This document shows, one piece after another, positions 1 through 11,799 of a stretch of DNA of 64,000 nucleotides. A program made the position numbers and the translations under genes. A model generated the notes under the pieces. That model saw only the letters and a program-made list of their open reading frames with translations. It did no database searches and was not told where the DNA came from. The first letter of the stretch is position 1; each line of letters begins with the position of its first letter. The DNA comes from Avena insularis (lineage: Eukaryota > Streptophyta > Magnoliopsida > Poales > Poaceae): NCBI GenBank assembly GCA_023614405.1, contig CM042694.1:480287392-480351391 (forward strand). Direction: 5' to 3'.

Positions 1-4
1 TGAT

Positions 5-205
5 GTGCCCGTGGCAGTGAAAGACAAGTCTCAGATCACTTGTTTCGAGTGTGGAGTGAAGGGTCACTATTCCAATGAGTGCCCCAAGAAGATTGCCGCC
101 ACTGCCAATGTGAATGCCCAGCTCAACAGCAGCATCGTGTTCAACCAGGAAGAACATTCGCCCCAGGGAACCCTCACAACCGCAACGGCCGTCTCTTCCA
201 CATGA
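5..205 (+). pseudogene. gag: Element A gag C-terminus (CCHC zinc knuckle)
   Basis: This is the 3' end of a gag frame that enters from outside the window. It shows one CCHC zinc knuckle, [14 protein letters not shown], the nucleic-acid-binding motif of the nucleocapsid part of gypsy gag. The frame ends at the TGA near 205, and the pol frame overlaps it from about 79. The methionine at 5 is therefore not a real start. In life this domain would package the element's RNA into a cytoplasmic virus-like particle. Confidence 0.8.
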
Positions 206-1509
206 ACGCCGAAGAAGCCCAAGAAGCGCCAGATGTAGTTCTAGGTATGTTTTCTGTCAACTCAGTTTTAGCAAGAGTGTTGTTTGATTCTGGAGCATCG
301 CACTCATTTGTCACCGAAGAATTTGCATGCACTAGTAAGATTCACCCAACCAACTTGAAGCATGTCATGATAGTTCAAATCCCGGGTTCAACTACAAAAG
401 CTAGAAAAATTTGCAAAGCTGTGCCTATCAGAATACATGGGATAGATTTTTATGCCAACCTAATAGTACTTGGAGCCAAAGGTTTGGAAGTAGTACTAGG
501 GATGGATTGGATGTCAAAGCATAAAGGATTGATAGACTGTGCCAAGAAAGCCATCACCATGACCAGTAGCTCTGGAGTATCAGTAGAGCACATATCGGAA
601 ACCTTACCCCGTCAATTCAAGTGCAACAATAGTCTAGACCTGCCCACCATTGACCAAGTCAGAGTAGTTTGTGAATACCCCGACGTATTCCCGGATGAAT
701 TGCCCGGTATGCCCCTAGATTGGGATATTGAGTTCATTATTGAACTAATCCCTGGAACCGGACCCATAGCCCAGAGACCCTATAGTATGAACCCCTCAGA
801 GTTAGTGGAATTGAATAAGCAGCTGGATGCTATGTTGGCAACATGCTTGATTCAACCAAGCGCATCGCCATGGAGATCGCCAGTGTTATTCATCGACAAG
901 AAGGATGGAGGCAACCGTTTGTGCACAGATTACAGGAAGCTGAATGACGTCACCATCAAAAACAAGTACCCATTGCCAAAGATAGAGGATCTATTTGATC
1001 AGTTGACTGGAGCAAATGTGTTCTCTAAGATCGATCTTAGGACTGGTTATCACCAACTTAAGATTCGTGCAACGGATATTCCGAAGACCGCCTTTACTAC
1101 TCGCTATGGTTTATACGAGTATACGGTTATGTATTTTGGATTAACCAATGCCCTTGCTTATTTCATGAATCTCATGAATAAGATCTTTATGAATTTTCTA
1201 GATACATTTGTCGTTGTGTTTATCAATGATATCCTTATCTACTCCAAGTCAGAAGAAGAGCATGAGCAACATCTGAGAATCATCCTTGAAACCCTTAGAG
1301 AGCATCGGTTGTATGCCAAGTTCAGCAAATGTGAGTTTTGGCTGAAAGAAGTAGGATTCCTAGGACATATTGTGTTTGCCGGAGGAGTCGCTGTTGATCC
1401 TGCAAAGATCAAAGATGTCAAAGAATGGGAAGCCCCAACCACTCAAACCCAAGTCCGTGCATTTCTCGGATTAGCGGGATACTACCGCAAGTTCATGAAG
1501 GATTCTTGA
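79..1509 (+). pseudogene. pol: Element A protease and reverse transcriptase, inactivated
   Basis: One open stretch of about 476 codons covers a retropepsin-like protease ([11 protein letters not shown], with the DSG active site near residue 70) and most of a gypsy reverse transcriptase. RT landmarks in order are the [15 protein letters not shown] block, [37 protein letters not shown] and the polymerase box. The usual FIDD box reads FIND here: codon 1225-1227 is AAT in place of GAT, so one catalytic aspartate is lost. The frame stops at TGA 1507-1509, just after GLAGYYRKF. The first methionine lies in the gag overlap and is not a true start, because gypsy pol is usually made as a fusion or by frameshift. 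Confidence 0.85.
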
Positions 1510-2192
1510 GCATAGCAAGACCCATGACCCAATTGTTGAAGAAGGACAAGAAGTTTGAATGGACCGAAAAATGTGAAGCCAGTTTCCAAGAGCTGAAGAA
1601 GAGATTGATTTCAACCCCAATATTGATCATGCCAGATATCAAGAAGCTGTTTGATGTGTATTGTGATGCATCCAAGATTGGTCTTGGATGTGTGTTGATG
1701 CAAGAAGGCAAAGTCATCGCATATCTGTCTCGACAACTGAAGCAACATGAGTAGAACTATCTGACCCATGATCTTGAGTTAGCAGCTGTAGTTTTGGCAT
1801 TGAAGACATGGCGTCATTATCTTATGGGTAATCGCTGTGAGATTTACTTGGATCACAAAAGCTTGAAGTATATTTTCACTCAAAAGGAGCTGAATATGAG
1901 GCAAAGGAGATGGATAAAGTTAATCAAGGATTATGACGTTGACATTCACTATCACCCCGGCAAAGCCAATGTGGTAGCAGATGCTCTTAGCAGATTGCCG
2001 AGTAGGCTAAACACCATGATCAAGGAGAAGAAGCCAAGTTTGTATGAAGAGTTGGAGCAGTTCAGGACTGAGCTAGTTAGCAAAGGATTTTTAGCTAGCA
2101 TTGAACTTCAACCCACTTTGATTAGCCAAATCAAGGAAGCCCAGAAGGGAAATGAAAGTATCGACAGAATCAAACGTCGTATTGGTACATGA
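1510..2192 (+). pseudogene. pol: Element A RNase H domain, broken
   Basis: This stretch continues pol after the break at 1509. The frame of 1425-1754 carries the RT connection and the start of RNase H ([16 protein letters not shown], then [12 protein letters not shown]). A TAG at 1752-1754 interrupts it. From 1794 the domain continues with [39 protein letters not shown], the standard gypsy RNase H C-terminus. The frame closes at TGA 2190-2192. RNase H would degrade the RNA of the RNA-DNA hybrid during reverse transcription. At least two nonsense changes make it inactive. Confidence 0.85.
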
Positions 2193-3030
2193 AAGGTACC
2201 TGGATTCACCAAAGACGAAGAAGGAGTTTTGTGGTACAAAGGCCGTATCTGTGTGCCAGCAGATTTGGAACTGAAGCAAGTTATCATGCAAGAATCTCAT
2301 GATACCCTTTATTCTATCCACCCCGGAGGAACGAAGATGTATCAAGATTTGAAAGAGAAATTTTGGTGGCACAAGATGAAGAGAGAAATCGGGAGCTACA
2401 TCGCCAAGTGTGATATCTGTTAAAGAGTCAAAGAAGAACATCAAAGACCCACAGGACTGTTGCAACCATTGCAGATTCTAGAATGGAAATGGGATTCCGT
2501 CGGAATGGACTTTATCACCGGTTTGCCTACTTCTAGTAGGGGAAATGACTCAATCTAGGTCATCGTTGACAGACTGTCCAAGGTTGCTCATTTTATACCT
2601 ATCAAGACAACCTACCAGAGTTCAAAGCTAGCAGAGTTGTACATTGCTAGAATTGTTAGTCTGTAGGGAACCCCCAGGACCATAGTATCAGATCGAGGAA
2701 CCCAATTTACCTCGAGATTTTGGTAGAAAGTCCAAGAAGGATTAGGAACCAAGTTGAATTTCAACACCGCTTATCACCCGCAAACCGACGGACAAACTGA
2801 AAGAGTCAACCAAATCTTAGAAGATATGTTGAGATCTTGTGTGCTTGAATAGGGATCAAAATGGGAAGACTGCTTGCCTTTCGCAGACTTCTCATATAAT
2901 AACAGTTATCAAGTCAGTTTGCAAATGGCACCATTTGAGTTCCTATATGGTAGAAAGTGTCGTACCCCTTTTGAATTGGTCGCAAGTAGGAGAGAGTCAG
3001 ATTTTTGGACCCGGCATTCTCCGATAAGCT
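2193..3030 (+). pseudogene. pol: Element A integrase core, several stops
   Basis: The integrase zinc-binding region is readable in 2229-2423 (SIHPGGTKMYQDLKEKFWW, then CDIC) and ends at a TAA that replaces the usual CQ. Beyond it the DDE core can be followed through stops: GMDFITGLP (first Asp), VSDRGTQF (second Asp) and [10 protein letters not shown] (Glu). In-frame TAG codons occur near 2558, 2664, 2725 and 2850. Most look like single changes from Trp or Gln codons. This enzyme would join the cDNA to host DNA in the nucleus. It cannot be made as one protein here. Confidence 0.8.
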
Positions 3031-3564
3031 GAAGAGAAAGTTCACAAAGTCCGTGAGCACCTCAAGACCACCCAATCCAGACAGAAGAGTTACGCTGACA
3101 AGAGAAGGAGAGACCTGACTTTCAATGTTGGAGATTTTGTGTATCTCAAGGTTTCGCCATTGAAGGGAACCCAACGTTTTAGTCTGAAAGGAAAGTTAGC
3201 CCCTAGATATATCGGACCCTTCAAGATTCTGAACCATCGAGGAGAAGTATCGTATCAACTGGAACTGCCAGAAGAGATGTTAGCCATCCACAATGTGTTC
3301 CATATCTCGTTACTTTGCAAATCTCTAGAAGTGCCGGAGAAGACCGAAGTTTTCAAGAACATCGATCACCGAGCTGTGGATATCAACAAAGATCTGACGT
3401 ATCGTGAAGTGCCCTTCCGTATCTTGGAGGAATCTTACAGAACCACCAGGACCAGGAGTATCATGTTTCTCAAGATTCAATGGAGCAACCATACCGAAGA
3501 AGAAGCCACTTGGGAGCGAGAAGATTACATTAGGACTGAGTTCCTAGATCTCTTTAGTTCCTAG
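3031..3564 (+). pseudogene. pol: Element A integrase C-terminus with chromodomain-like tail
   Basis: After a frame break near 3028 the integrase tail resumes. 3139-3564 is open and contains YLKVSPLKGTQRFSLKGKLAPRYIGPF, then HNVFHISLL, the conserved integrase C-terminal segment, and then ILEESYRTTRTR with IQWSNHTEEEATWE. That last block matches the chromodomain of chromoviruses (an aromatic-rich beta strand followed by a TWE motif), which can direct insertion to heterochromatin. The frame ends at the TAG 3562-3564, 33 bases before the polypurine tract, which is the expected end of pol in this clade. Confidence 0.8.
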
Positions 3565-3597
3565 TTTTCTTTCTTAAATCTCGAGACGAGATTTAGT

Positions 3598-3613
3598 TTA
3601 AGGGGAGAAGGTT
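3598..3613 (+). promoter_or_regulatory. Polypurine tract of element A
   Basis: A purine-rich run (TTAAGGGGAGAAGGTT) sits directly before the LTR start TGTAACATCCC. It is the expected primer site for plus-strand DNA synthesis. Confidence 0.75.
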
Positions 3614-4870
3614 TGTAACATCCCAAAACTTTAATCCAAGTGATCAAGATCAAATCTACCCAAATTTAGGGTTAACAAAAACTTTTTCTATTTAAAAATC
3701 TTTAAGCATTCATATGTGTGTGCATTTAAATAGGAGTTGTTTTGAATTGCCATGATTGAGTGATCTATTGATTGTAAAATGTCTCTAAGGTGAATTACAC
3801 ATCATCTAGATCATCCCCAAGCAAATCCCAAAGAAAAATAAATCAAAAAGAATTAAATAAGCAAATGGTCACTTTTGCCATTTTAATCACATAGCCTACT
3901 TTGACTATTCCTAGCACTCAAATCTTAACAGAAACAATTGTAGTTCTTTGCACCCCTTGCTAGTACAAGTAGTGATGTACCAAGGCCCACTTTGTTTCAT
4001 CCCAAAAACTTTCAAACTCTAAATTTATTTGACATTTGAAAATTGAATCTAGTTCATATGTCTAGATACACTTTTGCAAAAACCACTCAAATGAACTCCA
4101 TTTTAAAATCCCAAGCAAACCTAGAAGCTTAAGAATAAGATAAACCACTGCACCAAAAATCATCTCAAAATTCAAATATTTTGTTCATGCGGCCATTGTG
4201 TCGAACACTTAGTGAGCACTAATCAAACTGCCTAACTATTACTGTTTTAAAGCAGTGATCTAAATGCCACTAAGGCCTAAAACCCCTCCCATTGTCTCCC
4301 CAGTACCAACCAGGCCATCAAGAGGCTACCCCTTAGCCATTTGCAGAAGTGCCGCGCCACCTGAGCGCCATGCTCGCCGGTCAAGCATGGACAACTCCCA
4401 GCCGACCGCCCCTCCCTCTCTCGCTATGTCTAGGAGATAGACCGGACCACACCGCGACCCCCTGCCCCTTACCCAAGCCCAGCCAGGCACTAGACCACCT
4501 CGGAGTCTCTCCGCCCTTTCTCTCTGCGTGTAGACAGAGCGTGCCAGAGCGCGATCGCCTCCAGCACACCTCAGACCGTGCCCAGACACCATATCGTGCA
4601 CGCCGCTCCGCCATCAACCCAGCACCCCACCAGACACGGTCGTGCACCACCGCGTGACCCACAGTCGCTAGGAGCCGCGTCGAGCACCGCCTTTGTCTTC
4701 CAGAGCGCGGGAAGATCCCGACCGTTAGGCACCGCCACTAGCCGCGCCATTACACCGTAGAGGACCGCCAGCAGACCGGCCACCGTCTGCCTACCTCGCC
4801 CACACTGGTAGCCCTCTGTTTCACCGTCACCGACGAGCCGCGCCCATGCCTCACTGCCTCACCGTCGAGC

Positions 4871-4880
4871 CTATATAAGG
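4871..4880 (+). promoter_or_regulatory. Probable TATA box in element A LTR
   Basis: CTATATAAGG lies in the GC-rich block and is followed by a pyrimidine-rich, CT-repeat leader (4900-4945). That is the expected layout of an LTR promoter and transcription start. Strength and use are not shown by the sequence. Confidence 0.5.
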
Positions 4881-7038
4881 AGGACACCCTAGCACCATTT
4901 CTTCACACCATCTCACTCCCCTCTCTCCACTGATCGTTTCCCCTCTCTCGCCGGAGCCGCTCGAGTCTCCGTTTGCCGGAATTGTGCTGGAGGTAGCCAC
5001 TTTAGAGGAGGAGACGTGGTCATCGATTTCGTCCACCTCATCCCCTGCCACGACCTCGCCTGAGTCCGCCATCGCCGTCCAGTTCGTTTGCCCGCCTCGC
5101 CGCACTAGCTGGAGCCCTGGTACGTCCCCAGTAGACCCCCACCGGCCATTTAGGGTTCAGTCTCGCCGGTGAAGAGTCCGTCGTCGACGACGACCGTGAG
5201 CCGTCGATCTGTGTTCTAATCGTGTGGCCCAGATCGTCCCGTACCGCTTCGGGTTTTAAGTGCCGCTGACATGCGGGACCCCCTGTCAGTCGCCCTCTGC
5301 TCCGCGGAGTGTCACTGGGCCGGCCCAATTAGTTTCCCACCTAAGCCCGTAGATTCAAATATATGTTTTTCTATTTATATTTAGAATCAATTCTTTCCCT
5401 TATTTTAAAAATCAATTCAGAGAGTTTTACAAATCCAAATTGAGTGATTCCAATTTTCTTGGAAAGCTACTGAAAATATCTATCCAAGACCGTTGGATTT
5501 AAATCATTTAGAGTTAGAGATCTATCCTAGTTAAAATAACAATACAGAAGCTTTTGGCCACTCAAACATTTTTATAAAATCAACCATAATAGCTTTTGAG
5601 TTGATTCCAACTCTCAAAAATCACATTTAACCGTACCTATCTGAATATGTAATAATATTAAGGTTTGCATGCATCGACTTTGTACTAGTACCAAAATAAT
5701 GCTATATAGGCATTTCTAGTCACTTTAAATCATTAATTATTAAACTTGAACTTATTAAAATGTGATCCAACATTTAAATCACATTCCCATATGTTAGGAT
5801 ATGTGGTGATGACATGTGTCCACATGATCCCATATTTTAATTGGAGAATATTAAATCTTAGTTATTTTTCAATGAGTAGAAATTACTTTTCTCAAATAAA
5901 AAGAATGAAGCTAGTTTATTAAATCTTGTGATGATACTAGATCATCAAATGTGTGCCTTAGTGTGCTAAGTAGACTAGTTAAGTATTGTTTGGTGATTGT
6001 GTATCCCGTATGTATTTATAGACGATAGCACCGACCAAGTCTACGAAGAAGAGGAGTTCTACCAAGAGGAGGAGGAAGAAAACTTCAACCACTGCACTAC
6101 CCAAGGCAAGCCTAGCACTTCAAGTAAACTGAGCAAGCTATTGTTAGCAAGCTAGCATTATACAAGTTAACCATGCACGTGATTACTTGCAAGCCATCAT
6201 TAACAATGCAAGCTAACCATTGCAAGCTAGATAACCTAAGCAAAGTTAGGCATGCTTTGGTTATACCATTGTGACTTATACCTATTCCAAGTTTTATTTA
6301 CAAGCTTTACCTTCTTTACTTTACCAAAGTCCTTTACTTGTTTAAAGGTAGCATAAAGAGTATAAAACTTGACCTATCTAGTTAGACTTAGATGTCATTC
6401 TATGGCATGAGATTGACATTAGCATCCCACCTTAGTGAACACTCTTAACTTAGTAGTTGGAACAAAACCCAAAACTTGATTCACTTTAGATGGGAATACT
6501 TGGTGAAAATGACTTGTGAAAACCTTGGTATGATGAGTCATTCTATTGAGATGTTTTGACATGTGTTGAGAAACACAAATGGTTTATGATGATGAAAATG
6601 TTGAGGCATGAGCCTTAGCCCTTTTACAAAACTGATGGCTGGGTTCGGATGCGATACAATTCCTATTTTACCGTAGATCCACAATACCTGAATTGGGTAA
6701 GGCTTAGCCAGAAGTTTATATGCATTAGTATTAGTTCCCTCGCGGGAGAGGTTTGTGCTGAGGCTACCTCTCAATGTTCTCCACCTATGCAGTGCCCAAG
6801 ATGACAGATGGTCATGGTTGGGAGGCCATCCTCATAAGAGAGGTGCTTATACTAGGGTGTGTAAAGGAAAGGTTATGTTTGATTATCTGCATACTAAGTA
6901 TGATGATTCAGGGTTACCCCTGACAGATGTATCAAATCTTGTGGTGAAAGTGTACCACCTCTGCAGATTGTCAAACCATTCGAATAGCCGCGTCCGTGGT
7001 TATGACAGTTGGAGTGGCCATACTGTTCCTGACATGGG

Positions 7039-7554
7039 TATGCCCAATAGGCACTCAACTACAGTGTACCTGGTGCGGTCCGACGGAAGGCGCACTCGAC
7101 GACCTGCACTGGTCCATGACGGTTCGACTGATATGAAGCCCATATGGACACGGACTCCCAAACGCACAAGACAAGGAAACCTCAAGACTAGAGTTTGAAT
7201 ACAACTTGTAACCAACTTGTATTGGTACCTGAGACCTAGCCTCCCCATATATAAAGGCTAGGAGGGTCCAACGAGGAGGACACGCTATGCCACAATAGAT
7301 CTAGACATCGCGACTCCCCAAATAGATAGATCTACGATCTCCCACATCGACACATACGCCAGATCTAATTTGCGCATACACCGCCATCAGCGATATTGTA
7401 ATCCTTCGGATCATCATCAATCAAGAGCAGACAAGCAGGAGTAGGGTCCTCTACGAGGCCTGAACCTGGGTAAACCTTGCGTCCCTGTGTGCTTGTTTGT
7501 TAGCCGTACCGAGATTTCCAACGCTCCTCAATTCCTGAACCTAAGTCCATAACA
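7039..7554 (+). mobile_element. Probable solo LTR nested in element A LTR
   Basis: About 516 bases interrupt the LTR of element A. The insert has a TATATAAAGG promoter motif near 7246, a CT/AC-rich leader, and a tail with CCTGGGTAAACC and GTCCCTGTG wording common at the ends of grass gypsy LTRs. Its end reads CCATAACA. The flanks ATGGG (7034-7038) and ATGGA (7555-7559) would be a target-site duplication with one mismatch. The start reads TA instead of the expected TG, so exact boundaries are uncertain. No internal coding region is present, consistent with a solo LTR. Confidence 0.45.
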
Positions 7555-8161
7555 ATGGACATTGATGAGTTAAACCCTCGTCAGTTCCGTTGTCAGATGT
7601 TTTCAAAATGACATATGAAATGAATTGTGACATGACTTGACCATAATAGAGTTGTGACTATGATAACTAAGTTCCCACTTAAGTGTTTTCAAACTTTATT
7701 TTATCTTTCTTTGCTTCTGAACTCAGCTTAGGTTTCAAACTTAACTTTACAAGTAAACTTAGAGTTAGCATTTCCTACTAGAACTATACTACTTGTTAGT
7801 GGTAGTTTGCGAGTACTTAAAGAGTACTCATGGCTTTTGTCCCTGGCTATTCCTATGGCCAGACTATGAAGGAGACTACCAAGATGCAGGACAGCAGGAC
7901 GACTATGATAACTAGGACTATCTTCCATCGTCAGCATTGCCTATGACTCTGAAGATGGACCCCACCACTATGCCATTTATTCTGCTACTTAATTGTACTA
8001 AGACTGGATCATGAGATCCTTATTTGTGTAAGACCTTATTATGGTTTGTAATGGATGATGTATTGTGATATCCAATCTGTTATGTCTCGCAAAAATGGTA
8101 ATCCTGGGATTGCGATGTATGGCATAATAGGCATATGGGATTAAAAATCCGGGCGTTGACA

Positions 8162-8578
8162 ACCAGCACCACCATTGCAAGCATTGGAGTGGTGGCACAT
8201 CCTGTCAAGCTAAAAAGGACTACACAGATGTCCATTAGAGGGATGGTTCCGTTCCTTTGCTTAGCTTCACGGTCGCTTCCTCCACGTGACAAGAATCCCT
8301 TCCATACCCTTATACATGAGAAACAGTTCCAAAATATGCCTAAGGAAAACTTACCCTCCAATTGGGATATGCCTCGTCCTAACCATGCAGGAAAATAACA
8401 CTTTAAGGAGGAAGAGTAGGGAAAGAATCACAAGGGCTAGGATTCATAGCCCAACTTGATCATGAACCACATTGAGCACAATTCAGAGTTGATTCATACT
8501 CTCACCTTCGAGATTGAGGATTTGAAGAAATTGATTGAAAAGCTTATCGAGAGAACACCGCCACCACCGAAGGAGTAA
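8162..8578 (+). pseudogene. Element B env-like ORF C-terminus, degraded
   Basis: The first part is an open frame from 8162 to the TAA at 8396-8398 (PPRDKNPFHTLIHEKQ in the middle). A later open piece, about 8460-8578, reads NHIEHNSELIHTLTFEIEDL and ends in a proline-rich tail, PPPPKE, before TAA. The second piece has a heptad-like pattern that suggests a coiled coil. Position between pol and the internal polypurine tract is where Athila elements keep their env-like or ORF3 reading frame. Stops in between show that it is not functional. No transmembrane segment is seen in what remains. Confidence 0.4.
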
Positions 8579-8612
8579 TTCGTCATCAGGTTTTGGCATC
8601 CCCTTGGTTTGT

Positions 8613-8629
8613 TCCAAGCTTGGGGGAGT
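8613..8629 (+). promoter_or_regulatory. Internal polypurine-like tract of element B
   Basis: TCCAAGCTTGGGGGAGT lies 34 bases after the last env-like stop and nearly copies the terminal tract at 10472-10488. Element C has the same pair (35539 and 36502), so this looks like a conserved second tract and not a chance purine run. Confidence 0.5.
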
Positions 8630-10471
8630 GCCGCGCTATCACATCATTATCTTTCATCTTTTTACCTTTTTAGCAGAGTCATATCATGAATAGAGAAGTT
8701 ATCATATAGGATGGTTTGCATTGTGGAAGTATTTCTCCTCTAAGTTAGTATCTATGTATCCCTTGGTGTGAGTTGCCGTTATGGAATATTAATGAGAAGG
8801 TCTATCATTTACTTTTTGGACATATTATTTTAGTTTGCAATTTCTTTTATATGATTAATCTTGTTGTTAGTATTGGTATCACTTTGGGATCATTAAGTAA
8901 ATTTAGTTGGTTTTGGCAAACCTGGCTCTAGTCAGTAGCAACACTGTTTGAGAATTGAATGAAAAAGAAAAAAGTACTTTTAGAAATATAATTCATTATC
9001 TTTCTTTCTTGTTTGGCTCATAAGCTTAGTATTCTCTAGTTAAGATCTTTTGTGTTTCCAAGGAAGATTGCATGATTGTTTCTATCACTTGTATGTTTGT
9101 TTCCTTCAACTCCTATGCTTTCTACCCAACCTTGCTAGCCAAAAACCTGTACCGAGAGGGAATGCTTCTTGTGCATCCAATCCTTAAACTAAAAGTTGTG
9201 CCATTTGTGTCCACCATACCTACCTATTAGCATTATTGCTATTTCAAGTAAATTCTCGAGTTTTATCTATCTTCCAAATTAAACTTGTTATGTGAAAATT
9301 AGTGTAAAGCTCTCACAAACTTGATGGCACTTTATTTTCTTGCACTTAATAAACTTGAACCATTGTGTTCATCTATGTTGCTTATATGCTTGCACTTTAT
9401 AAGTTGTGAATTAGCAGAACCATGTTACCATGGGGAACGCTTTCAACATTGCACTAATTATTCAGTTGATATCATGTTCTTTTGTTTATGGATCCCGGCG
9501 GTGTGAAATAAAAGGGGAGATTGTAAGCTCATGGAGTTTGTATATGTGTTAGAGAAACGCCTGGGCGGCTAGCCTAAGCCATGTCTAATCATGGTGGAAA
9601 CTTGCAGCATAACAATAGTGACCATTCTGTGAAGCATCCTCAATAAAAACCTGTGCAAATAGCAAATAAAAAGATCGCTGAGATGCTCACTATATGTTGC
9701 CTTGTCATTTTGATAAGGGATAGCTCCTGTGTCATGGGGCAAGGGGTACCCTGTTGGCGGTTCTCTATGATACACATGTACTTACAATGACAAGAACTTA
9801 CTTGTGACTAAAGTTGAGTAGCATGAGGTTCGGTACTCGTAAGCAAGGGGCATGAGATTTTCAATTTATAACTTGTCGAGCATATCCTCATATTTGTGTC
9901 ACTTTAACCTTAATCACCTCAAGATGCTTATGATAGGGGAAATGAGAGATGAAAGCTAATAAGTACCATAATTTTTGGATGCTCTTCATCAAACTTGAAA
10001 TCCCTGCTTCCCTCTGTGAAGGGCCTATCTTTTACTTTCTAGCTGAGTCAGTAAACCTATTCCTCTCTATCTTAAGCAAGTATTTGAGTTGTTGTGATTC
10101 AATTATCCATATGATGATTTATTCAATCATGTTTCTTATGTTCCTTGTTTTGCACACTGCTCTTATCTGAGTGAATATTACTTTGAAAGCTATCATTGAA
10201 ACCCCATTATGTTTGACACCTGCAAATTGTTAACCGTTCTCTGACCAAGAACAAAGTTTGCCATTACCAATTATGATTTACTTTGTGTATCTTTATTGTG
10301 TTTCCTTTACTCATTGCAAGTTAACTTATATAATAGTGAGTTGTTTTCTATTATGATTCATGTATTGATTAATGTGATGCTTCTTGTCCATATTCTATTT
10401 ATCGACACTTCACTCCATAAACATGTGGTCATGTTTATTGAGCTCAGTTTTTGCTTGGGGACAAGCGAGGT
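8630..10471 (+). other. Element B 3' untranslated region, non-coding
   Basis: About 1.8 kb of A/T-rich sequence separates the internal and terminal polypurine tracts. Open frames here are short and have no recognisable domain, so none is annotated. Long 3' untranslated stretches are normal for Athila elements. Confidence 0.55.
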
Positions 10472-10488
10472 CTAAGCTTGGGGGGAGT
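10472..10488 (+). promoter_or_regulatory. Terminal polypurine tract of element B
   Basis: CTAAGCTTGGGGGGAGT abuts the LTR start TGATACG at 10489. It is preceded by TTGCTTGGGGACAAGC, a common lead-in in Triticeae Athila elements. Confidence 0.75.
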
Positions 10489-11780
10489 TGATACGTCCAT
10501 TTTGCATCACTATTTTATATCATAATTTACTGTTATTCATTGATATATTTCATATTAAGAGATAATACTTATGTTATTTCATCTATTTCTGCATGATTGA
10601 TGACTTTTGGAGGATGAAACACTGGAGTCAGGATTCTGATGGAAAAAGCACTATCCAGATGCAATATTGGCAAAGATCAGAAAATCCCAAAAAATATACG
10701 GAAATTCCTATTTTTCCAGAAGACGAAGGAGGCCAGAAGGAGGAGTGGAGATGGGCCACAAGGGGCCCACACCACCCCCTAGGGCGGGCCATCCCTGGCC
10801 GCGCCACCAAGTGGTGTGGCCACCCTGGCCCACCTCTAGCATCACCCTTTGGCATAGATAATCCCCTCGAAACCCTAAGACCCGGGGAGCGACCACAGAA
10901 AGGTTCCACCACCTCTGTAGGGTGGAAACTACAGAGAGAGAAAGAGCTCTCCGACAGGCAGAAATCTGCTGGGGAAATTCCTTCCCGGAGAGGGGAGATC
11001 ATCGCCATCAACACCGTTAGCAAGTTAGACTTCATCGGGATCATCATCATCGTCATATCCACCACCATCTCCACCAACACCATCACCACCACTCCGTACC
11101 GCTGTAACAATTGGGTTGAATCTTGCATAGTTCTTAGGGGAAACTTTCCCGGTGTTGATTACTTGTTGTAGTTGATGCTATTGAGTGGAACCATTGAATT
11201 ATTGTTCATGTTAAGATTTTTTACTTATCATTATTTTATCTATGATCTTGATCCATATGATGTCTCATGGGTAGTTCGTTTATTTCTTGAGGACATGGGA
11301 GAAGTCATGTTGTTAGTAGTGGAATTGTGTTGAGAAAGATTTAATGGTTTGATATTTAAGTTGTGGTGCTATTTTTTTAGTGGTGTCATGTGAACGTCAA
11401 CTACATGATACTTCACCTTTATGGGCCTAGGGGAGTGCATTGTGTATTTGGCTACTAATTGTGGGTTTGCCGGAGTGACAAAAACCTGAACCCCCGTTAG
11501 GAAACCTTTGCATAAGGGAGTGTAGGATCTTAGAGGTTAAGGCTGTGGTTAGGTTTTTATCTTAATTACTTTCTTGTAGTTGCAGATGCTTGCAAGGGGT
11601 ATAATCACAAGTATGTATTAGTCCTAGGAAGGTCAGTACATTAGCATAGGTTCACCCACACAACACTTATCCAACCAAAGGAGATTAATCAACTATATGA
11701 AGGGAAAGCACTTGACAATATTCCCATGTGTACTTGAGAACATTTGGTTATCTTAAATTAATGTTATATCTTACTATTTC
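10489..11780 (+). repeat. 3' LTR of element B (Sabrina-like), 3' edge unclear
   Basis: It starts TGATACGTCCATTTTGCATC and contains the GC-rich core usual for this family (about 10720-10960, with GGCCACAAGGGGCCC and CGAAACCCTAAGACC). No TG...CA end or target-site duplication is visible at the far side. Pol sequence of element C is readable from about 11800, so the LTR is probably truncated near 11780. It carries no gene: the open frame at 10593-11171 is LTR sequence open by composition. Confidence 0.7.
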
Positions 11781-11799
11781 TACCTAGCAATAAAATAAG

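Larger units (their letters stand above)
1..8161 (+). mobile_element. Element A: Tekay-like Ty3/gypsy chromovirus, 3' half
   Basis: The window opens inside the gag gene of a Ty3/gypsy LTR retrotransposon. The order is zinc knuckle, aspartic protease, reverse transcriptase, RNase H, integrase, a chromodomain-like C-terminus, polypurine tract, then a long 3' LTR. Protease before RT and integrase after RNase H is the gypsy order, and a very long LTR starting TGTAACATCCC fits the Tekay clade. The 5' LTR lies outside the window. Several stops and frame breaks show that it is dead. The 3' flank begins ACCAG, which would be the target-site duplication if the missing 5' flank matches. It probably inserted into element B. 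Confidence 0.85.
3614..8161 (+). repeat. 3' LTR of element A (about 4.5 kb with a nested insertion)
   Basis: The LTR starts TGTAACATCCC right after the polypurine tract and ends at GGGCGTTGACA, giving imperfect terminal inverted repeats and TG...CA ends. It has no supported gene. Its parts are an A/T-rich 5' half, a GC-rich block at 4320-5340 with a TATA box, and an A/T-rich 3' part. 7039-7554 looks like a separate inserted solo LTR, so the uninterrupted LTR would be about 4.0 kb. Short open frames in the GC-rich block occur on both strands and are compositional. Confidence 0.75.
8162..11780 (+). mobile_element. Element B: Sabrina-like Athila retrotransposon, 3' end
   Basis: Right after element A comes the end of an Athila-type element: a C-terminal env-like/ORF3 remnant, an internal polypurine-like tract, a long A/T-rich untranslated region, the terminal polypurine tract and the 3' LTR starting TGATACGTCCATTTTGC. 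That LTR start is typical of the Sabrina-type Athila group of Triticeae. The 5' part (gag, pol) is not in the window and was probably displaced when A inserted. The far edge of the LTR merges with element C near 11780 without a recognisable CA end. Confidence 0.65.

Noticed and set aside
4349..5328. Several open frames in the GC-rich block of the element A LTR
   Set aside because: LTR sequence, short, on both strands, with a TATA box and leader in the middle.
10593..11171. 192-codon open frame at 10593 and the 166-codon frame opposite it
   Set aside because: They lie within a repeat LTR of element B, overlap on both strands, and no domain is seen.
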